Shown piece after piece: positions 37,756 to 49,273 of a stretch of 64,000 nt of DNA; within the stretch, counting starts at the first letter, position 1; every line of letters starts with the position of its first letter. The DNA is from Blastomyces gilchristii SLH14081 (taxonomy: Eukaryota; Ascomycota; Eurotiomycetes; Onygenales; Ajellomycetaceae): contig NW_003101674.1 in NCBI RefSeq assembly GCF_000003855.2, positions 1,044,734-1,108,733 of the forward strand. The letters run 5' to 3'. Below the pieces are notes generated by a model, which saw only the letters and a program-made list of their open reading frames with translations, did no database searches and was not told where the DNA came from. A program made the translations under genes and the position numbers.

Positions 37756-40073
37756 GGCCCGTAAGTAAATAAATAAATAACTACCAGCTTGGAAAACATG
37801 GCCTTCGAATTATCCGGACCAGCCAAATGTTGAATATCTCTCCCCCTTTCTACTTGTATATACTTCGTTTTGACATTATACCCATCCCTACCCCATACTT
37901 GGCGTTTCCAAAATAATTACAGTGTTGATGCCCCTCCTCCATACACGCCTGCAACTTGTTATCATTTTCTTTCTCTTCCCTGTCTCCCATCAATCCCCGC
38001 CGTCCATGTCCCGCAATATCTTCTACGAAGACAATTCTAGGTTTAGCGGCCCTAGCTATGAGAGTACAATATCGATCTATTTCCATGTACCGGTATCTTT
38101 TCTCTAGGGCATAATATAGCTTCGTTGCATCTTGTCAAGAATACATGTGTCTTCCAGCCCCTTCACCTTCGTGGCTGACCGCAAGTGCTATATCTATCCA
38201 CTTTTTATTTTTGTGTATCATTTTGGACAAGTGACTCAAGCATACATGGAGCTTTCATTATCCATTATTTGTAGTGGTTCTAGAGAGATCGCCCACTCAA
38301 TATAGGTTTGTGTCGAAGGGGAAAAAAGACGAAGATCGGAAAGTTGGGGGAAACTAGGGGGGGGGGTTTATACTTTTTGCGTGCGGCTCTTAATTCCTTT
38401 TCCGGCATACCTACCATGACTGTCCGCGGATCCGTGAGACAACCAACTCGTTCTCGTTCTACGTCCGTAGGTTCCTTGCACATCCCGCCCTCGGCCGGCA
38501 GCTCAAGTTCTTCTACCGCCGCTTTCCCCGAGGCCCCGAGCCCCCGAGCTCCCGGTTCCCGTTCAACCCGTCATTCCTTCTTCCCCATATTGTCCTGCCC
38601 CATCGTCCACCCGCGCCCGCACGCAAACCTGAGCTTCCAATAAAATCGCTTGCGGACCAAGGCCGTTTCCCCGCGCCACAACCGTCTCTACTTCGTACAC
38701 CAAGCTATGTTGGATCCCGCGGAGGCGCGGAGGTATGAAACCCTATTTTATCTGCACTTTGTAATCTTGGTGTGAGATGTTCTTCCGTCTGTTTCGCTGT
38801 GTAGTTTAGTAAAATTCGTTCAGTTTGTGTTTGGCATTGAGGTTGTGTTGCCTTTTGGGGGAATTTATTAGGACCCACCCCAACCAACCCAAGGGGCATG
38901 CCCAGAGGCTAGGTTGCTGTGATTTTTTTGGCTAAACGGGCCGAGCCGTCACAACCTTGTCTCCTAAGGTGGCTTGCATCAAAACCACCAGTGCACCACA
39001 TCGCCCGCCGCCCCCGACATAGCGTTTGTTGGCAATGAAATATTGCCAGATGAATATTTAAGCCACACCATTTAGTAAAGGCCTAAAGAATGGTCTATCA
39101 ACATTAAATTGGCATATCTTCTCCCCACTCCGTACATATGCATGCACGACGTGTGCGCATTAAATGGGCCCAACTACCACGAGGCTCCCATCCTGCATTG
39201 CATCAACCAAATACGAACGCCACAGGGCTGCTCCTGCACGGTCGGTCGATAAATTTTCTATTATTAGCTGAAAGCTCATGCAAGGCTATCTGGAAAAAAA
39301 AAAAGAAAAGAAAAAGAAAAGAAAAAGAAAAAGAAACAAAATCTACTAGTACGCAGCACCCGTGAAACAGGGCAGAAGAATTATGCAGGAGAAACGTAAC
39401 AAACCACGGTCTATTCCGCTTCTAGTAAATCCTCTTGACTGCGACAAAACCTATTCTGCATGGGGGCTAAAAGGCTGGAGAACCATTTGCGAAGTAGACG
39501 AAGTATTCTGGACTCAAATGCACCCCGAACCCTCCACGTGCCCTCTCGGACTGCCGATCTACGATCCCCCTACCCTGACTGCTTATAGTCTGCAGGTTTA
39601 TATTTTTAAATACCGTGCAGCCCGGCCAATCGACCGGCTGAACGTTTTATTTAGGGGGTTGAAGTCTGAAGACGCTATTTACCAAACGGGACATAGGTCT
39701 AATTTTGGAATTGGCTTTCACCGGGCTTACATTTTACTGCCCCTACCATTTTCGTGATGAACATTACTCGCTGGGAGCCTCAAGGGATGTATAGAGAATG
39801 GTGAAGAGGAAGGAAGTGTTGAGAAAGGCTGAAGCTCGAGTTTTGATAGCAAATGGGAGGCGGAGGGAGATGGTTCGATTGGAATATAAAAAGTCCTCAC
39901 TCCCCTTGGTAATGGAGAGTATTTTTTTTTTGTTGAACTCTCATGATCCAGGCGAGACAAGCAAGAAAGAAACGACCAAGGATAGTTAGTTCAATCACAG
40001 CGATCCTCCATTTACTTCGTTCGCAAGCTCACGAAGACAACCCACCTTCTATCAATCTGAGAAACAAGCAGCC
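37756..40073. other. Intergenic region, no supported gene
   Basis: There are frames at 38308-38643 (111 aa, Ser/Pro/Arg-rich) and 39362-39757 (131 aa), but neither shows a domain, a signal peptide or a family likeness. I do not call them; either could be a lineage-specific exon. An A-rich AAAAG repeat lies at 39294-39340. The promoter of the secreted-protein gene is at the right end. Confidence 0.5.
39294..39340. repeat. A-rich AAAAG microsatellite
   Basis: Imperfect tandem AAAAG/AAAAAG units, visible directly. Confidence 0.85.
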
Positions 40074-40873
40074 ATGCGGACCTCATTTATCCTTTCTGCC
40101 GCGTTCGCAGTTTTTGGCCTCATTCAGGATGGCCTTGCCATGCCGACATCATCGACTCGCTCGGTGCTGGCAAAGCGTGGCGTGAAAGAATGTGATAGCG
40201 ACCGTGATTACGACGGACCCTACCAGGACGGACAAGGCGTATACATCGAATCCGACAAGATTTCACGTCCATATAAGTTCCCCAGAGTGCGCAAATGCTG
40301 GCATGACTACTTCGCTGTAGAAGCGAGTGTGTGGTAATAATATGCGCTCCATCCACTGATACCCATTATAGACAGGGCAATGCTGACAAAAATATCAAAA
40401 TTTTTAGGTACAAACCCTGGGTCAAATCTTCCGGCAACATTTACTGCACGGGCACCCAGTTGTGCTCTACCTCACACCTTAACGGGACCCAAGTATGCCA
40501 ATCACGCAGTGAAACAGTCAGCGTCTCAATAGGGTGGAAAATAGACGTTGCCGTGTCCAAGGGTATCGTGCCCGGGCTAAGTTCTGCCGTGGAGTTTTCC
40601 TCATCCATCGAGGACTCAGAATGCTACACTGCATCCTCGACGACGACATGTACCTGGAATGACAAGGGTTGTCATACTGTGTGGACCCAGCAGCAGATGG
40701 TTCGCACAATGGGGTATGAGCGAAAGCGATGCAATTGGGGTGATGGCGACGTGACGGAGTGTATGCGCTCGTGGGAACAGAATACTCCAACAACTTATAC
40801 CGATTATGGTTGTGGGAGTAAATGTGAGGATACGAATTATTGCGGGAATACAAACGGGCAGCCATGCCCGTAG
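40074..40873 (+). CDS. Secreted, Kex2-processed cysteine-rich protein of unknown function
   Basis: There are two exons, 40074-40333 and 40408-40873, with a 74-bp intron (GTAATA..TTTTTAG) that joins ...FAVEASVW to YKPWVKSSG in phase, for 241 aa. Nearer acceptors give a stop or the wrong phase. A signal peptide (MRTSFILSAAFAVFGLIQDG) is followed by a short pro-segment ending in a dibasic Kex2 site (SVLAKR/GVKEC). The mature part carries 14 cysteines, enough for seven disulfides, spread in CxxxxC, CTW, KGCHT, CGSKC and NYCG contexts. I do not recognise the family. It could be a surface, defence or signalling protein; no function is claimed. No repeats or GPI signal are seen. Confidence 0.75.
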
Positions 40874-41241
40874 GAGGTGAACTTCGGCGGATGAATTGAG
40901 GTGTATGCAAGCTGTCAGGGAAGGGTTTATTATTTGGATTTTGATAGTGTTGCAGGAATGAAAGGCAGATTTTCAGTGTTTCAGAGAAAAATGAGAAGAG
41001 AGCGTGGCAACCTAATTAGAATATGAGTACGGAGTAATGAATAAATATTTGGTTTGATCGAATCTTTCCAGGAAATTCCAACAAAATAGGAGATTTAGAG
41101 GTTAATTTTTAAATAGTAATAATATGATATGTGCAGCAAAAATATAGAACCATGGGTATCCAATGTTGAGAAAAAGAAGAAAACTCACTGCCCCTAAGGC
41201 TAGTTAGCTGCTCACTGGTATAGTTTACATAGGAAACGAAC
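40874..41241. other. Convergent 3' spacer
   Basis: AT-rich 3' regions of the secreted-protein and MFS genes, with one TACGGAGTA 9-mer at 41028. No gene is seen. Confidence 0.6.
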
Positions 41242-42951
41242 TTATGTCTTCCATCGGAAACCAGGATGGCGCCAGTCAAGGTTCTGTATCTGCGTTTGAC
41301 TGAGACCTGCTAGTTTTACTTCCACATTTTCCTTATCCCTTTTCTTATTATCCAAGTGCATCCAAAAGACCAAAGCGATAGAACAAATAAGAATAGTTGA
41401 CGACGTGGCTAAGTTGAGGCCGTTGCCGATATGATAGTCCGGAGAATCGAAAGGCAGGAACGACCACGTTGATATCAACCCACCGATGTTACCAAACATA
41501 ACGTTTGTGCCGATTGCAGAGGACCTAGCCGTGTCTGAAACGACGTTTGCAGAAACACTGGCGTTGGAAAGAGCGCCGAGCGAAAATGCACCACTGGCGA
41601 TGACGAAAGTCGCACCATATCTAACTTTAGAGTCGTCGCTGGCAAGGAACATGATGTACCCAATCATCACCAATGGTGCACTGAGGATGAAAAATATCAA
41701 TCGGCGGTTGAATTTCCAGCTGAGGAAAGGGAAAAGGACAGTAAAGAATCCCCCGACGACGTAAGGAGGCACGGTATGGAGTTGCTGGGATACGACGCTG
41801 TCGTCAGGATATATTGTTTTGACAATTGTTGGGGCGAAGAATGCAAGGCCTTGAACGGTAATATTGTTCAGAAGGAATATAAATGCGGTGACCATAGTGA
41901 CAGGGCCGAAAATTCCAAGCAGGGTTTTGCGGGTGTCCAACTTGTCCAAGACCTCAGTGGCTCCGACACGCTCTGATTTGACACGGGCGATGGCGAGATC
42001 TTTCTCCTCCTGGGTAAGCCAAAAAGCAGTCGCCGGGCGGTCAGTCAAAGTAACGAAGCTAATCAGAGAGACTCCGCATGTGATGATGCCCTCTATTGCA
42101 AATATCATCCTCCATTCATGAAGGCTACCGAAGTTGGATAATTTCAGAATCGCAGAGGCAAGAAGTCCACCAAAGGCGCCGGCAAGGGGAGCCATTACGA
42201 TGTATAGAGACAAGCGGAATGTCAATTCGCTTCTCCGGTACCACCTGGACATGTAGTAGGCAATCCCCGGTAGCATGCCGGCCTCAAAAATACCAAGGAC
42301 AAAACGAACACCACAGATTTCATGGATGTTATTCACAAAAGCAGTGGCTACGGAAGTGATTCCGAAACCTAGCGAGATAGCTGGTATGTACCATCCGGGA
42401 CCTATCCATTTGCAGGCCATGTTGGACGGGATTTCGAAAACGATGTAAGAGACGTAAAATATCGAGAGCACCGTATTATAGTCATAGTTTTTCAGGTTAA
42501 GGTCTCTCTCCAGGCCTGCGAGCTTCGCATTGCCTACAAGTCATTTGTCTGTGAGAAAAGGGGACTATAAACCAGGCCTTGACAAAGGAGCAGTGCAGCT
42601 CGTACCTATATTTGCGCGATCAATGAAGCAGAAAAGGTACAGAAGAGCGACGGTAGGGACGATAAACAAATCGATCTTCCAGAGAAGTCTGGCTTCGGCA
42701 GCTCGGTCAAATTGTACCAGCGAGCGCCCGTAACTATATACGTCACCCGCGTAAAGTGAGAAAGAAAAGACAAAAACAACCCTTTCTTGAAAATTGGATG
42801 GATATATTTACTGGTCCGTAGCAGCTTGGCCTCTTTCTGCTACATCTCGAGCTGTTTCTATACGTGCGGTTTCGGGGTCTTTAGGTATTGCATTTTCGGT
42901 ATATGCTGGAGGTTGTAGGTCGCCATCTTTCTGATCAAGAGCGGAGCCCAT
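41242..42951 (-). CDS. MFS transporter, anion:cation symporter (Dal5/allantoate permease-like)
   Basis: There are three exons: 42951-42812, 42733-42606 and 42533-41242. Introns are 78 and 72 bp, and the product is 519 aa. The N-terminus is cytosolic and charged. Family blocks follow: LLWKIDLFIVPTVALLYLFCFIDRANIGNAKLAGLE-type first helix, VFEIPSN, GVRFVLGIFEAGMLPG and the GATFVIASGAFSLGALSNA half. Twelve membrane helices are expected. Members of this family import allantoate, nicotinate, biotin or other organic anions with protons; the substrate cannot be read from sequence. I chose the Met at 42951 because the 27 codons upstream to 43032 are unlike the family. A TA repeat (about 42984-42995) lies just upstream. 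Confidence 0.9.
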
Positions 42952-43994
42952 CTCGCTGTTCGCCGAGCCAGTTGGCAAATCGAATATATATATATCGGGA
43001 TGGAAAGTCGAATGGAAAAGCTGACGGCTCAATTATCAGCGACCGACCAGGGGCGTATAAAACGAGAAGAGGGGGAACGAGACAGCAACAGACAGATAGT
43101 TTATATCAAACGCATATATTCAGTCGTTGAAAAACGATCAGGTTATATACCCCTCCAAAGCTGCCTCGAAGAGTTCTTTTTTGTGTGTGTTACGGCCATC
43201 AGCGAGCTTACGAAAATATGGACGGGCTCAGGACGTCAGGATTGGCTTAGAAATTCTGGGGATGATGCAATTCCTCCCCCGGTTGATGGGGGAAAAGTTG
43301 GAAGTTGGCACATGGTAGAAACCGAGATAGATCAGTTTTTTAAAGCAAGTCGAAACCAGAGAATCTCTCTCTTTTCTTTTTTGCCGTTCCATGCAAGCCC
43401 CACTCGCCATCCCGGCCTTCGAATGACATCTCCCGCTGACAATGCAACTATGTACCAAATTCTTAAAGATCCACGAACGACCCCAGCCTGTTGAGTATGC
43501 GAAAGGAGCTCCACTTCTGCTTTGATGTCAAGCCAGCTCTTTCAGATAGAGCCTTCCGAGTTAAAGAGGGAAACTGTATACATTGAAAACACGCCTGGAG
43601 AACTCACTACTTTCATTGCTGGAAAGCGGGCTTAACAACATTCTGAGGGGTGTGCTTGTAACAAGATCCTTTTTCAAGCTTCACTAGAAAGTGGAAATGT
43701 GACAGTTATATAGAAGCATGTTACAACAACTTTGAAAACAGCCCACATAAACCATTCAAGTCCAAGCCCAAGCATAACAAAGAAACAACCCCGCCTGCAT
43801 TCCATTATCCATCCCACAACGTGTAATGAATTATCCAAATCCAAGTGTCGGTCATGTCCCAACCAGTACATATATCCACTTGTGCCGCAGATATACCTCT
43901 CATGGGCCTCAAGCCTCTGCTACGGATCAGTGAGTAAACAGGATAAAGATAGAATTGCTTTTATGTCAATGAACACATCACAGTGACTCAGCAA
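42952..43994. other. Intergenic region upstream of the MFS gene
   Basis: It is the promoter of the MFS gene (right to left) plus the 3' region of the next gene. A 164-codon plus frame (43000-43494) overlaps the expected MFS promoter, lacks features and is not called. Confidence 0.5.
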
Positions 43995-44465
43995 CTAAAA
44001 GACTTCGAGGGCTTTTTCCGCCTCTTGCAGGAAGATCTGGGGATCCAGCTTAACACCCTTGGGGAAATACATCATTGCCATCACAGAGTGGGTGCCACGG
44101 TCGTTGTCGCGCCATTGCTTGATCAATGAAGGCATTTTGCCGGTGTTTAGTTGAAGCGGGAATTTGTGATACTCCTTTCCATCATCCTTGGTGATAACCC
44201 CATCATAATCCCAACGAATACCGTAGCGAAGTTGCTCTACGGGCGACTTTGGCCAGACGGTCTCTCCGCGACGAACCGTTGGCTCGAAGAATTTCGTGAG
44301 ATTTGTGGGGCGCCCACGGACGAAGTCAACGGCGGTGAGGAGGCTTTTCATGACCCGCCAATGATGGTCAACGGCGATTGAAGGGATTGGAAAGTGGTTT
44401 GAAATAAATGGGGTCAGGAATCTGTTCGACTGAGGCGTATTGACTTGGATAGGGGATTGAAGCAT
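43995..44465 (-). CDS. Conserved-looking small protein, function unknown
   Basis: This is a single open frame of 156 aa. The first 38 residues contain few acids and could be a targeting peptide, or the true start may be the Met at 44351 (MKSLLTAVDFVRGRPTN), giving 118 aa. The rest is globular-looking, with Trp and aromatic residues (TVWPKSPVEQLRYGIRWDYDG, KQWRDNDRGTHSVMAMMYFPKG), unlike random translation. I do not recognise a family; a small mitochondrial protein is a guess only. Confidence 0.55.
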   Translation of the reverse strand: MLQSPIQVNTPQSNRFLTPFISNHFPIPSIAVDHHWRVMKSLLTAVDFVRGRPTNLTKFFEPTVRRGETVWPKSPVEQLRYGIRWDYDGVITKDDGKEYHKFPLQLNTGKMPSLIKQWRDNDRGTHSVMAMMYFPKGVKLDPQIFLQEAEKALEVF

Positions 44466-44777
44466 GCCACAATAGAGCTAGGACATGGCGCGCTTCTACG
44501 TTGAAGATAGACGCCCGCTAACTCGTGTAGCAAATGGGATGGCTAGTAAGACACGGCGGGGGAGAGACAACAGGTTGTAAAAAAAGGAGCTCGCCTGCAA
44601 ATAAAACCCGGGGAAAAGGGGTTGGGAAGGCGGCCCTCTAAGCGCCCCGTCGTAGCCTGACATTACGCAACTAGCGTAGCTAGTGCAGGAGAGATAATGG
44701 AGGAAATAAATAATAAAGAAAAACACAATGAAGGACCCTAGTCCACACAACAGTTGACCAACTGGGATATGTCAAGG
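44466..44777. other. Short spacer, nothing identified
   Basis: About 310 bases upstream of the 156-aa gene; no feature is seen. Confidence 0.5.
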
Positions 44778-46476
44778 TCAAAAGAACTCCTCTTTGTCCT
44801 GAAATGGCCAACCTTGAGCTACCTTGTCAACCTCATCTGGATCAGCATCATTCAAAAATCTCTCTTTAAGCGCCCGGTTCTTCTCCACCGCGTGATCATA
44901 AACCTCCGCCTTCACCCACCCCTCCTCGCTCATTCCGCCGATCTCTTCCCGCCAGTAGTTGACTAGAGTGGTAAAGTCGAACCATGTGAGTTCATTTTCA
45001 TAATGCTGTTTTAATTCGGCCTCCGTAAAATCTATGGGGCACTTCTCAGTCTAACCTTGAAGAAGAGGCTAGTATTCGCGCATCTAGATAAGAGCGCCTC
45101 GTAAGGTCATCAGGTTGCCATTCCCTTGACGGCCGGCATAATCCACAAGATGTTTGCGTGGCTCAAGTAGTGGATCAGCACAAGCAGCCAGGTGGAGCTG
45201 GTTCTTCGCCCCATTGAACACGCGATAAAAATAGTACAGGTTTCGACGTCGGAGTAATTCATCAACCTGGGCTTTCGTTTCAGGATCCAGTGACTCATAT
45301 CCATCTGGAGGCTGAGGGGCATCCAATGTCGGTGGCAGTTCGACGTCGGGGTTTTCGAATAGGTGAGGATGTCCAGAAGCTAGTAATCGAGGCACAATCA
45401 CCGTATGTTGCCAGTCAATGATCCTCCTGATTTTAGACGTTTCCGGTGATATAAACACGTTGCTAGGGGTAAGATCTTTGTCATTGTAAGCCTCCGTCGA
45501 GCTTTGCGCTTTGGATGTCCGCAGTATACATACCTGGATGGCGCAGCGTTGGTGCACTGCCATGGCTTTCTGCGTCATTTGGTAAGAGAAAAGGGGCGAT
45601 TGCGAGATATTTTTCAAGCAAAGTAGAATATGCGCTGGGGGGAATCACACCCGGTAGAAGTGAGTTATAAGGAAAGTCCTTCTCAAGTGGCTTTCCGAAC
45701 CTCTTGGTCCATTCTAGTTCTCGTTTCCCAATAGCTGCAAGATATTTATGCGGGTCACGCCCTAGCGATCGTCAGCTTGCGTCCCAGAAGCATCGATTGT
45801 TTCGACGGAATGATTTTCTTACATGGTCCACGATCCACTTGCATCTCAGCACGTTTGCCATGTCAGAACATGTCATCTGCGATTGGCCCAATGCAGAAGG
45901 TGTCGGAATCTCCAGATGGATCTTCGACCCCAGTAGCGTAGAGGTCAGCCTGCAGTTCAGGAGGGATATCCTTCTTGAAATATAAGCTTCCGAATGAGCC
46001 AAAGGGAATGCCGAAGAGTTTCCTCTCGACTTCGACTATTTCAATAGCCACAGTACGTTGCTCTCGCTTTGTCAAGTCGAACCATTTGGTGTCTAGGCCA
46101 ATGCCAGGAGCGAACTCCATGACGATGTATTCAGCCCCAATGGCGTTATCGGTCGTCGCTGACCACCCATAAACCTCAGGAACGGGGACGCCCTTTGATC
46201 GAAGAAACGTGAGGGTTGCGACCTCGCTGGCGGTGGCATATTGTTTGGGGACTGAGATGTGGTATGGAAAACAATCATCTAAAGTAAGAAAGGAAAGCCC
46301 GATTGAAACCGCCCTCTGCAAGTTTCGTGAGGTTGGTCACCCTGCCACGACCTGTATGTTTACAGACTGCTTCCTTGAGTGCTGCAACATTGAATTCAAC
46401 ATATCTTTCCTCGAGACGCTTCTATTCGTTGTAGAGGAATCGCCCTGACGTGTAGGAGAAGAGGACTCTTTGAATC
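44778..46476 (-). pseudogene. Aminoglycoside-phosphotransferase-family (AIM9-like) pseudogene
   Basis: The minus strand follows a typical fungal APH-family protein: SYTSGRFLYNE, EGGFNR, ATASEVATLTFLRSKGVPVPEVYGWSA, AEYIVMEFAPG, IGPIAD, then HPDLTPSNVFISPET (catalytic loop), IDWQHTVIVP, LFENPD and a long C-terminus ending WPFQDKEEFF. Two introns are still intact (45822-45762 and 45533-45476). The frame is broken by five nonsense codons at 46422, 45863, 45084, 45069 and 45051. These stand at sites where homologues have Trp, Gln or Arg, so each can be a C-to-T or G-to-A change. There is also a frameshift with a small deletion near 46270-46300. The first exon is missing. It is a dead member of a family that is expanded in Onygenales. 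Confidence 0.85.
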
Positions 46477-47204
46477 CACTAGTCCAGACAGATATTAGCG
46501 AAACTCATGAACAGGGCGCTGGGCGCCTGGCCTGATCGAGGTCTGGAAGGAAAGAATGCGGAGTGGCCTCATAAAAAAACCTAACAGCAATTAAATATCG
46601 AGTGCTCTTCTAGAATTATTGTGGCGGATGTAAATACCCCAAGAATTCTTGACAACCAGCGTTGAAGGCCACAGGATCGCGGAAGCATGTATTTTTTGTA
46701 GAAGGGCATGGTCGATTGCACGTTTATTTGTTGGTTCTCGGCGCAGGTTGGCGCTACGCGATAGTTAGATCGTCATACTGGGGTTCATTAGGACATTATT
46801 AGGAATCTACTGTTACGTTTGCATCTAAATTACTATTTATTTGAGACCCGACCATTGCCACGCTGATACGCGAAGTCTGGAAGACGACGCTTCTCACAGA
46901 AAGTGACAGTAGCAATCCAATGTATTGGTCTCACCATTATCCGCATTTTCTGAGTCTTTGTAGTAAGTTAGCGTTAACTTGCGTCTTGACTGGGGCAACG
47001 GTCTCTTCAACAACACTTTTGTCCCTACGCAAAATCTTGTTCAAGCTTAATAACGGTTGTATTTTAGTCCCTTGCAAGTGGTCCAATTCTCATGGAGTAG
47101 TATATATGAAACACTTCCCCAGAACTTAGAGTCAAGAAAGAAATATTCTTGAGTGAGACTCATCATGATCTATCTGATTCCGGCATTAGTTACACAACAT
47201 CAAA
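46477..47204. other. Intergenic region, nothing identified
   Basis: No frame or motif is convincing; the missing 5' end of the APH pseudogene would have been here. Confidence 0.5.
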
Positions 47205-47765
47205 ATGGCCCAAACACCCCAGCATGACCATCCACTGAACAGAGGGCCAGCATTGCGACATTCAGCTTCTGTGCCTTCGCTTCATCCTGGAGTCCTCAAC
47301 CATGACACCAATTCTTTGACCACCGAATATTATATCGCTATCCTCGAGCACCTGGAAAGATTGCGCTAGAACGAAGTGGGAGTACTCCAGAGAAGGCTGG
47401 ATAGTCGTAGCAAGGAGCTTAGGATTATTCGATCGAAACACGAGGAAGATTGAGAAGGAAAGGAGAAGTCAAGTCAAAGAGTGCGAGAGAAAGAACATTA
47501 AAAGGAACAGCTGGCAGACCGTGCGAGCCGTCTCAGTCGGACCAACACAGAGTTGCGCAAGAAAAGCATTGCAGCCAAAAAAGAGATGGAGGGATTTAAA
47601 CAGGAGATGGATGTTGAAAAGAGAGATCTAAATGGATGCCGTTGATCGGGAGGTACGCAGATCAGGGACGGCACTTACGAGGAAGGTCGATCTCCCCTCG
47701 ACGCATCGATTGCTACCAGTGCCAGAGACGACAGAATCATGGGTCTAGTAGTAGTAGTAGAGTAG
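47205..47765 (+). pseudogene. Coiled-coil protein pseudogene with in-frame stops
   Basis: From the ATG at 47205 a single frame of 187 codons reads through four internal stops with no frameshift. It begins MAQTPQHDHPLNRGPALRHS, continues ILEHLERLR (stop) NEVGVLQRRLDSRSKELRII, and has a heptad-like charged part (LSRTNTELRKKSIAAKKEMEGFKQEMDVEKRDL). Stops follow LR, EED, EH and CR; each can come from CAG, CGA or TGG by one transition. The frame ends at 47763-47765. The product would have been a small coiled-coil protein; no family is recognised. Confidence 0.6.
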
Positions 47766-48324
47766 TGAATGGGCCACCGGCGTCAGAAGCCGAAAGTAGG
47801 AGAGGATCCAGAAGGGCCAAGGTGAACCTATAGTTATCTACCGGCTCTGTAGGAACCCTGATCAAAGGCTTTGTGGGGTAATTGGCAGGCATTTGGCTAA
47901 CTACCATAGGCTGTACGGAGTGCGATTTCACCCAAATGTCATTTTCAAACCATGACAGTCTACAGCGATGGCGAACCAATCATTTGTGTTGGCTGCAGAA
48001 ATTAACTTTAAGTTTTCCTCTGTTATGATAGGTATGATAGGAAGGTGAAAGTTCTTGGGCCACTTCTAGCGAACGGGACGGCCCGGAACCTCACCAGTCG
48101 ATATAAGTTCATCCAGGGGGAACAAGGCTGCTACTTTTAGGTAGTCCAGCTGCCTAGCTTACTGGCATGACTCCTGGCACTTTCTATTAGCGTCTCTTGA
48201 TGTATGTGCACTTGATATATTAATGAATGCGGATTCAAGTAATTCTGTTGCCACAACCATACTCTACACCCTGTTATCCTGGGACATGATTTTGTCCATG
48301 CTGCTGTTGTCAAAGCAAAACCTA
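47766..48324. other. Spacer between two pseudogenes
   Basis: No gene is seen. A near-match to the recurring 9-mer (TACGGAGTG) lies near 47914. Confidence 0.5.
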
Positions 48325-49040
48325 TCACCAGCAAATTCTTTGCTTCCTCTTGATAATATCAATATGTTTCAATAACCCTTGTGTACATTCAGAACTGCCA
48401 GTTCTCTGTAGCACAGCTGTTTCAAAGAACACAGGATATCCACCTGAGTGGGCCCAGTCGATCAGCCAGATCTTCCCATTTTCATCAAGGATTATGTTGT
48501 GAGTAGTAATGCCCATGTGGCACATAACAAGCTTGCGGAATTTGCCAGAGAACCAAGGATGATCGTCTGAAACACGATTGAATTCTTTGCATACGAAGAG
48601 ATACTCATTAAACCAAGCTTCCATGTGCTGAGCAGTCAGGAATGGTCCAGCGCTGTAATCAATAAAGACCGGACCCAGCGAGACCCCACCACCGACCACA
48701 AAGACACTCGACAATTTGGGCTTGCTCAGAGGTTCAGACCTCGTTGGTGAGCGTTGGCCAGATGTCGTACAAGGGGTTACCACTGATAAACTCCATCAGA
48801 AGATGTCCCATCACCTGTCCCTCCCCATCGTAAATTTCAGACCGCTCTTCCCATGCATCATTCTCTTATGAACAAATTTCATTTTTCTCACCTCAGCCAG
48901 GGACACCCCATTACTGTACTTTAGCACAGCAGATTCGTGAACTCGCACTAAAACTGCACCTTCCTGTTTATGGACAACTGGAGCGGAATGTATAGCATCC
49001 AAAAGGCAGTTCTGAGAAATCCCCTGGATTTTGCATCCAG
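48325..49040 (-). pseudogene. Second APH-type phosphotransferase pseudogene
   Basis: Minus-strand pieces in different frames match a second APH subfamily in order: EGAVLVRVHESAVLKYSNGV and SLAEVRKMKFVH, then (shifted frame) EIYDGEGQVMGHLLMEFISG and NPLYDIWPTLTNEV, a TGA at 48734-48736, another frame change, then PVFIDYSAGPFLTAQHMEAW and MCHMGITTHNIILDENGKIW with LIDWAHSGGYPVFFETAVL. At least two frameshifts are needed. The catalytic Asp of the Brenner loop reads Gly (HMGITTHN), so even this piece would be inactive. Like its neighbour at 44.8-46.5 kb it is a decayed family member, but the two are not closely related. Confidence 0.8.
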
Positions 49041-49273
49041 TCAGGGGGAAGGGAAGTATCATGACAATAGCGATCACTGGCGGTCTTGATGGCTGGGTTT
49101 CGGTAGAGACAGGCTACGGAGGGAGAGTCGCAAGCGAGCAAGAAAAGCGTCGTTTCTTGGGGGATTGTATACAAGAAGCTCTTGTCTGGGAACTACGGCG
49201 TAATGGTATTGCGCTATTTAATTGTGGCCTAGTTCAGAAGTAGTTAGTTACCAATCAATAATTTCTCAGAGTC
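49041..49273. other. Spacer, nothing identified
   Basis: Short overlapping frames only; it may contain the lost first exon of the second APH pseudogene. Confidence 0.4.

Noticed and set aside
38308..38643. 111-codon Ser/Pro/Arg-rich frame
   Set aside because: Composition is plausible, but no motif, homologue or splice partner is visible.
39362..39757. 131-codon frame
   Set aside because: It starts beside an A-rich microsatellite and shows no recognisable family; left as unsupported.
43000..43494. 164-codon plus frame
   Set aside because: It overlaps the promoter and 5' end of the MFS gene on the other strand and has no features.
43995..44465. Assignment of the 156-aa protein to a mitochondrial ribosomal protein
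   Set aside because: Compared from memory with several small fungal mitoribosomal families without a match; left as unknown.
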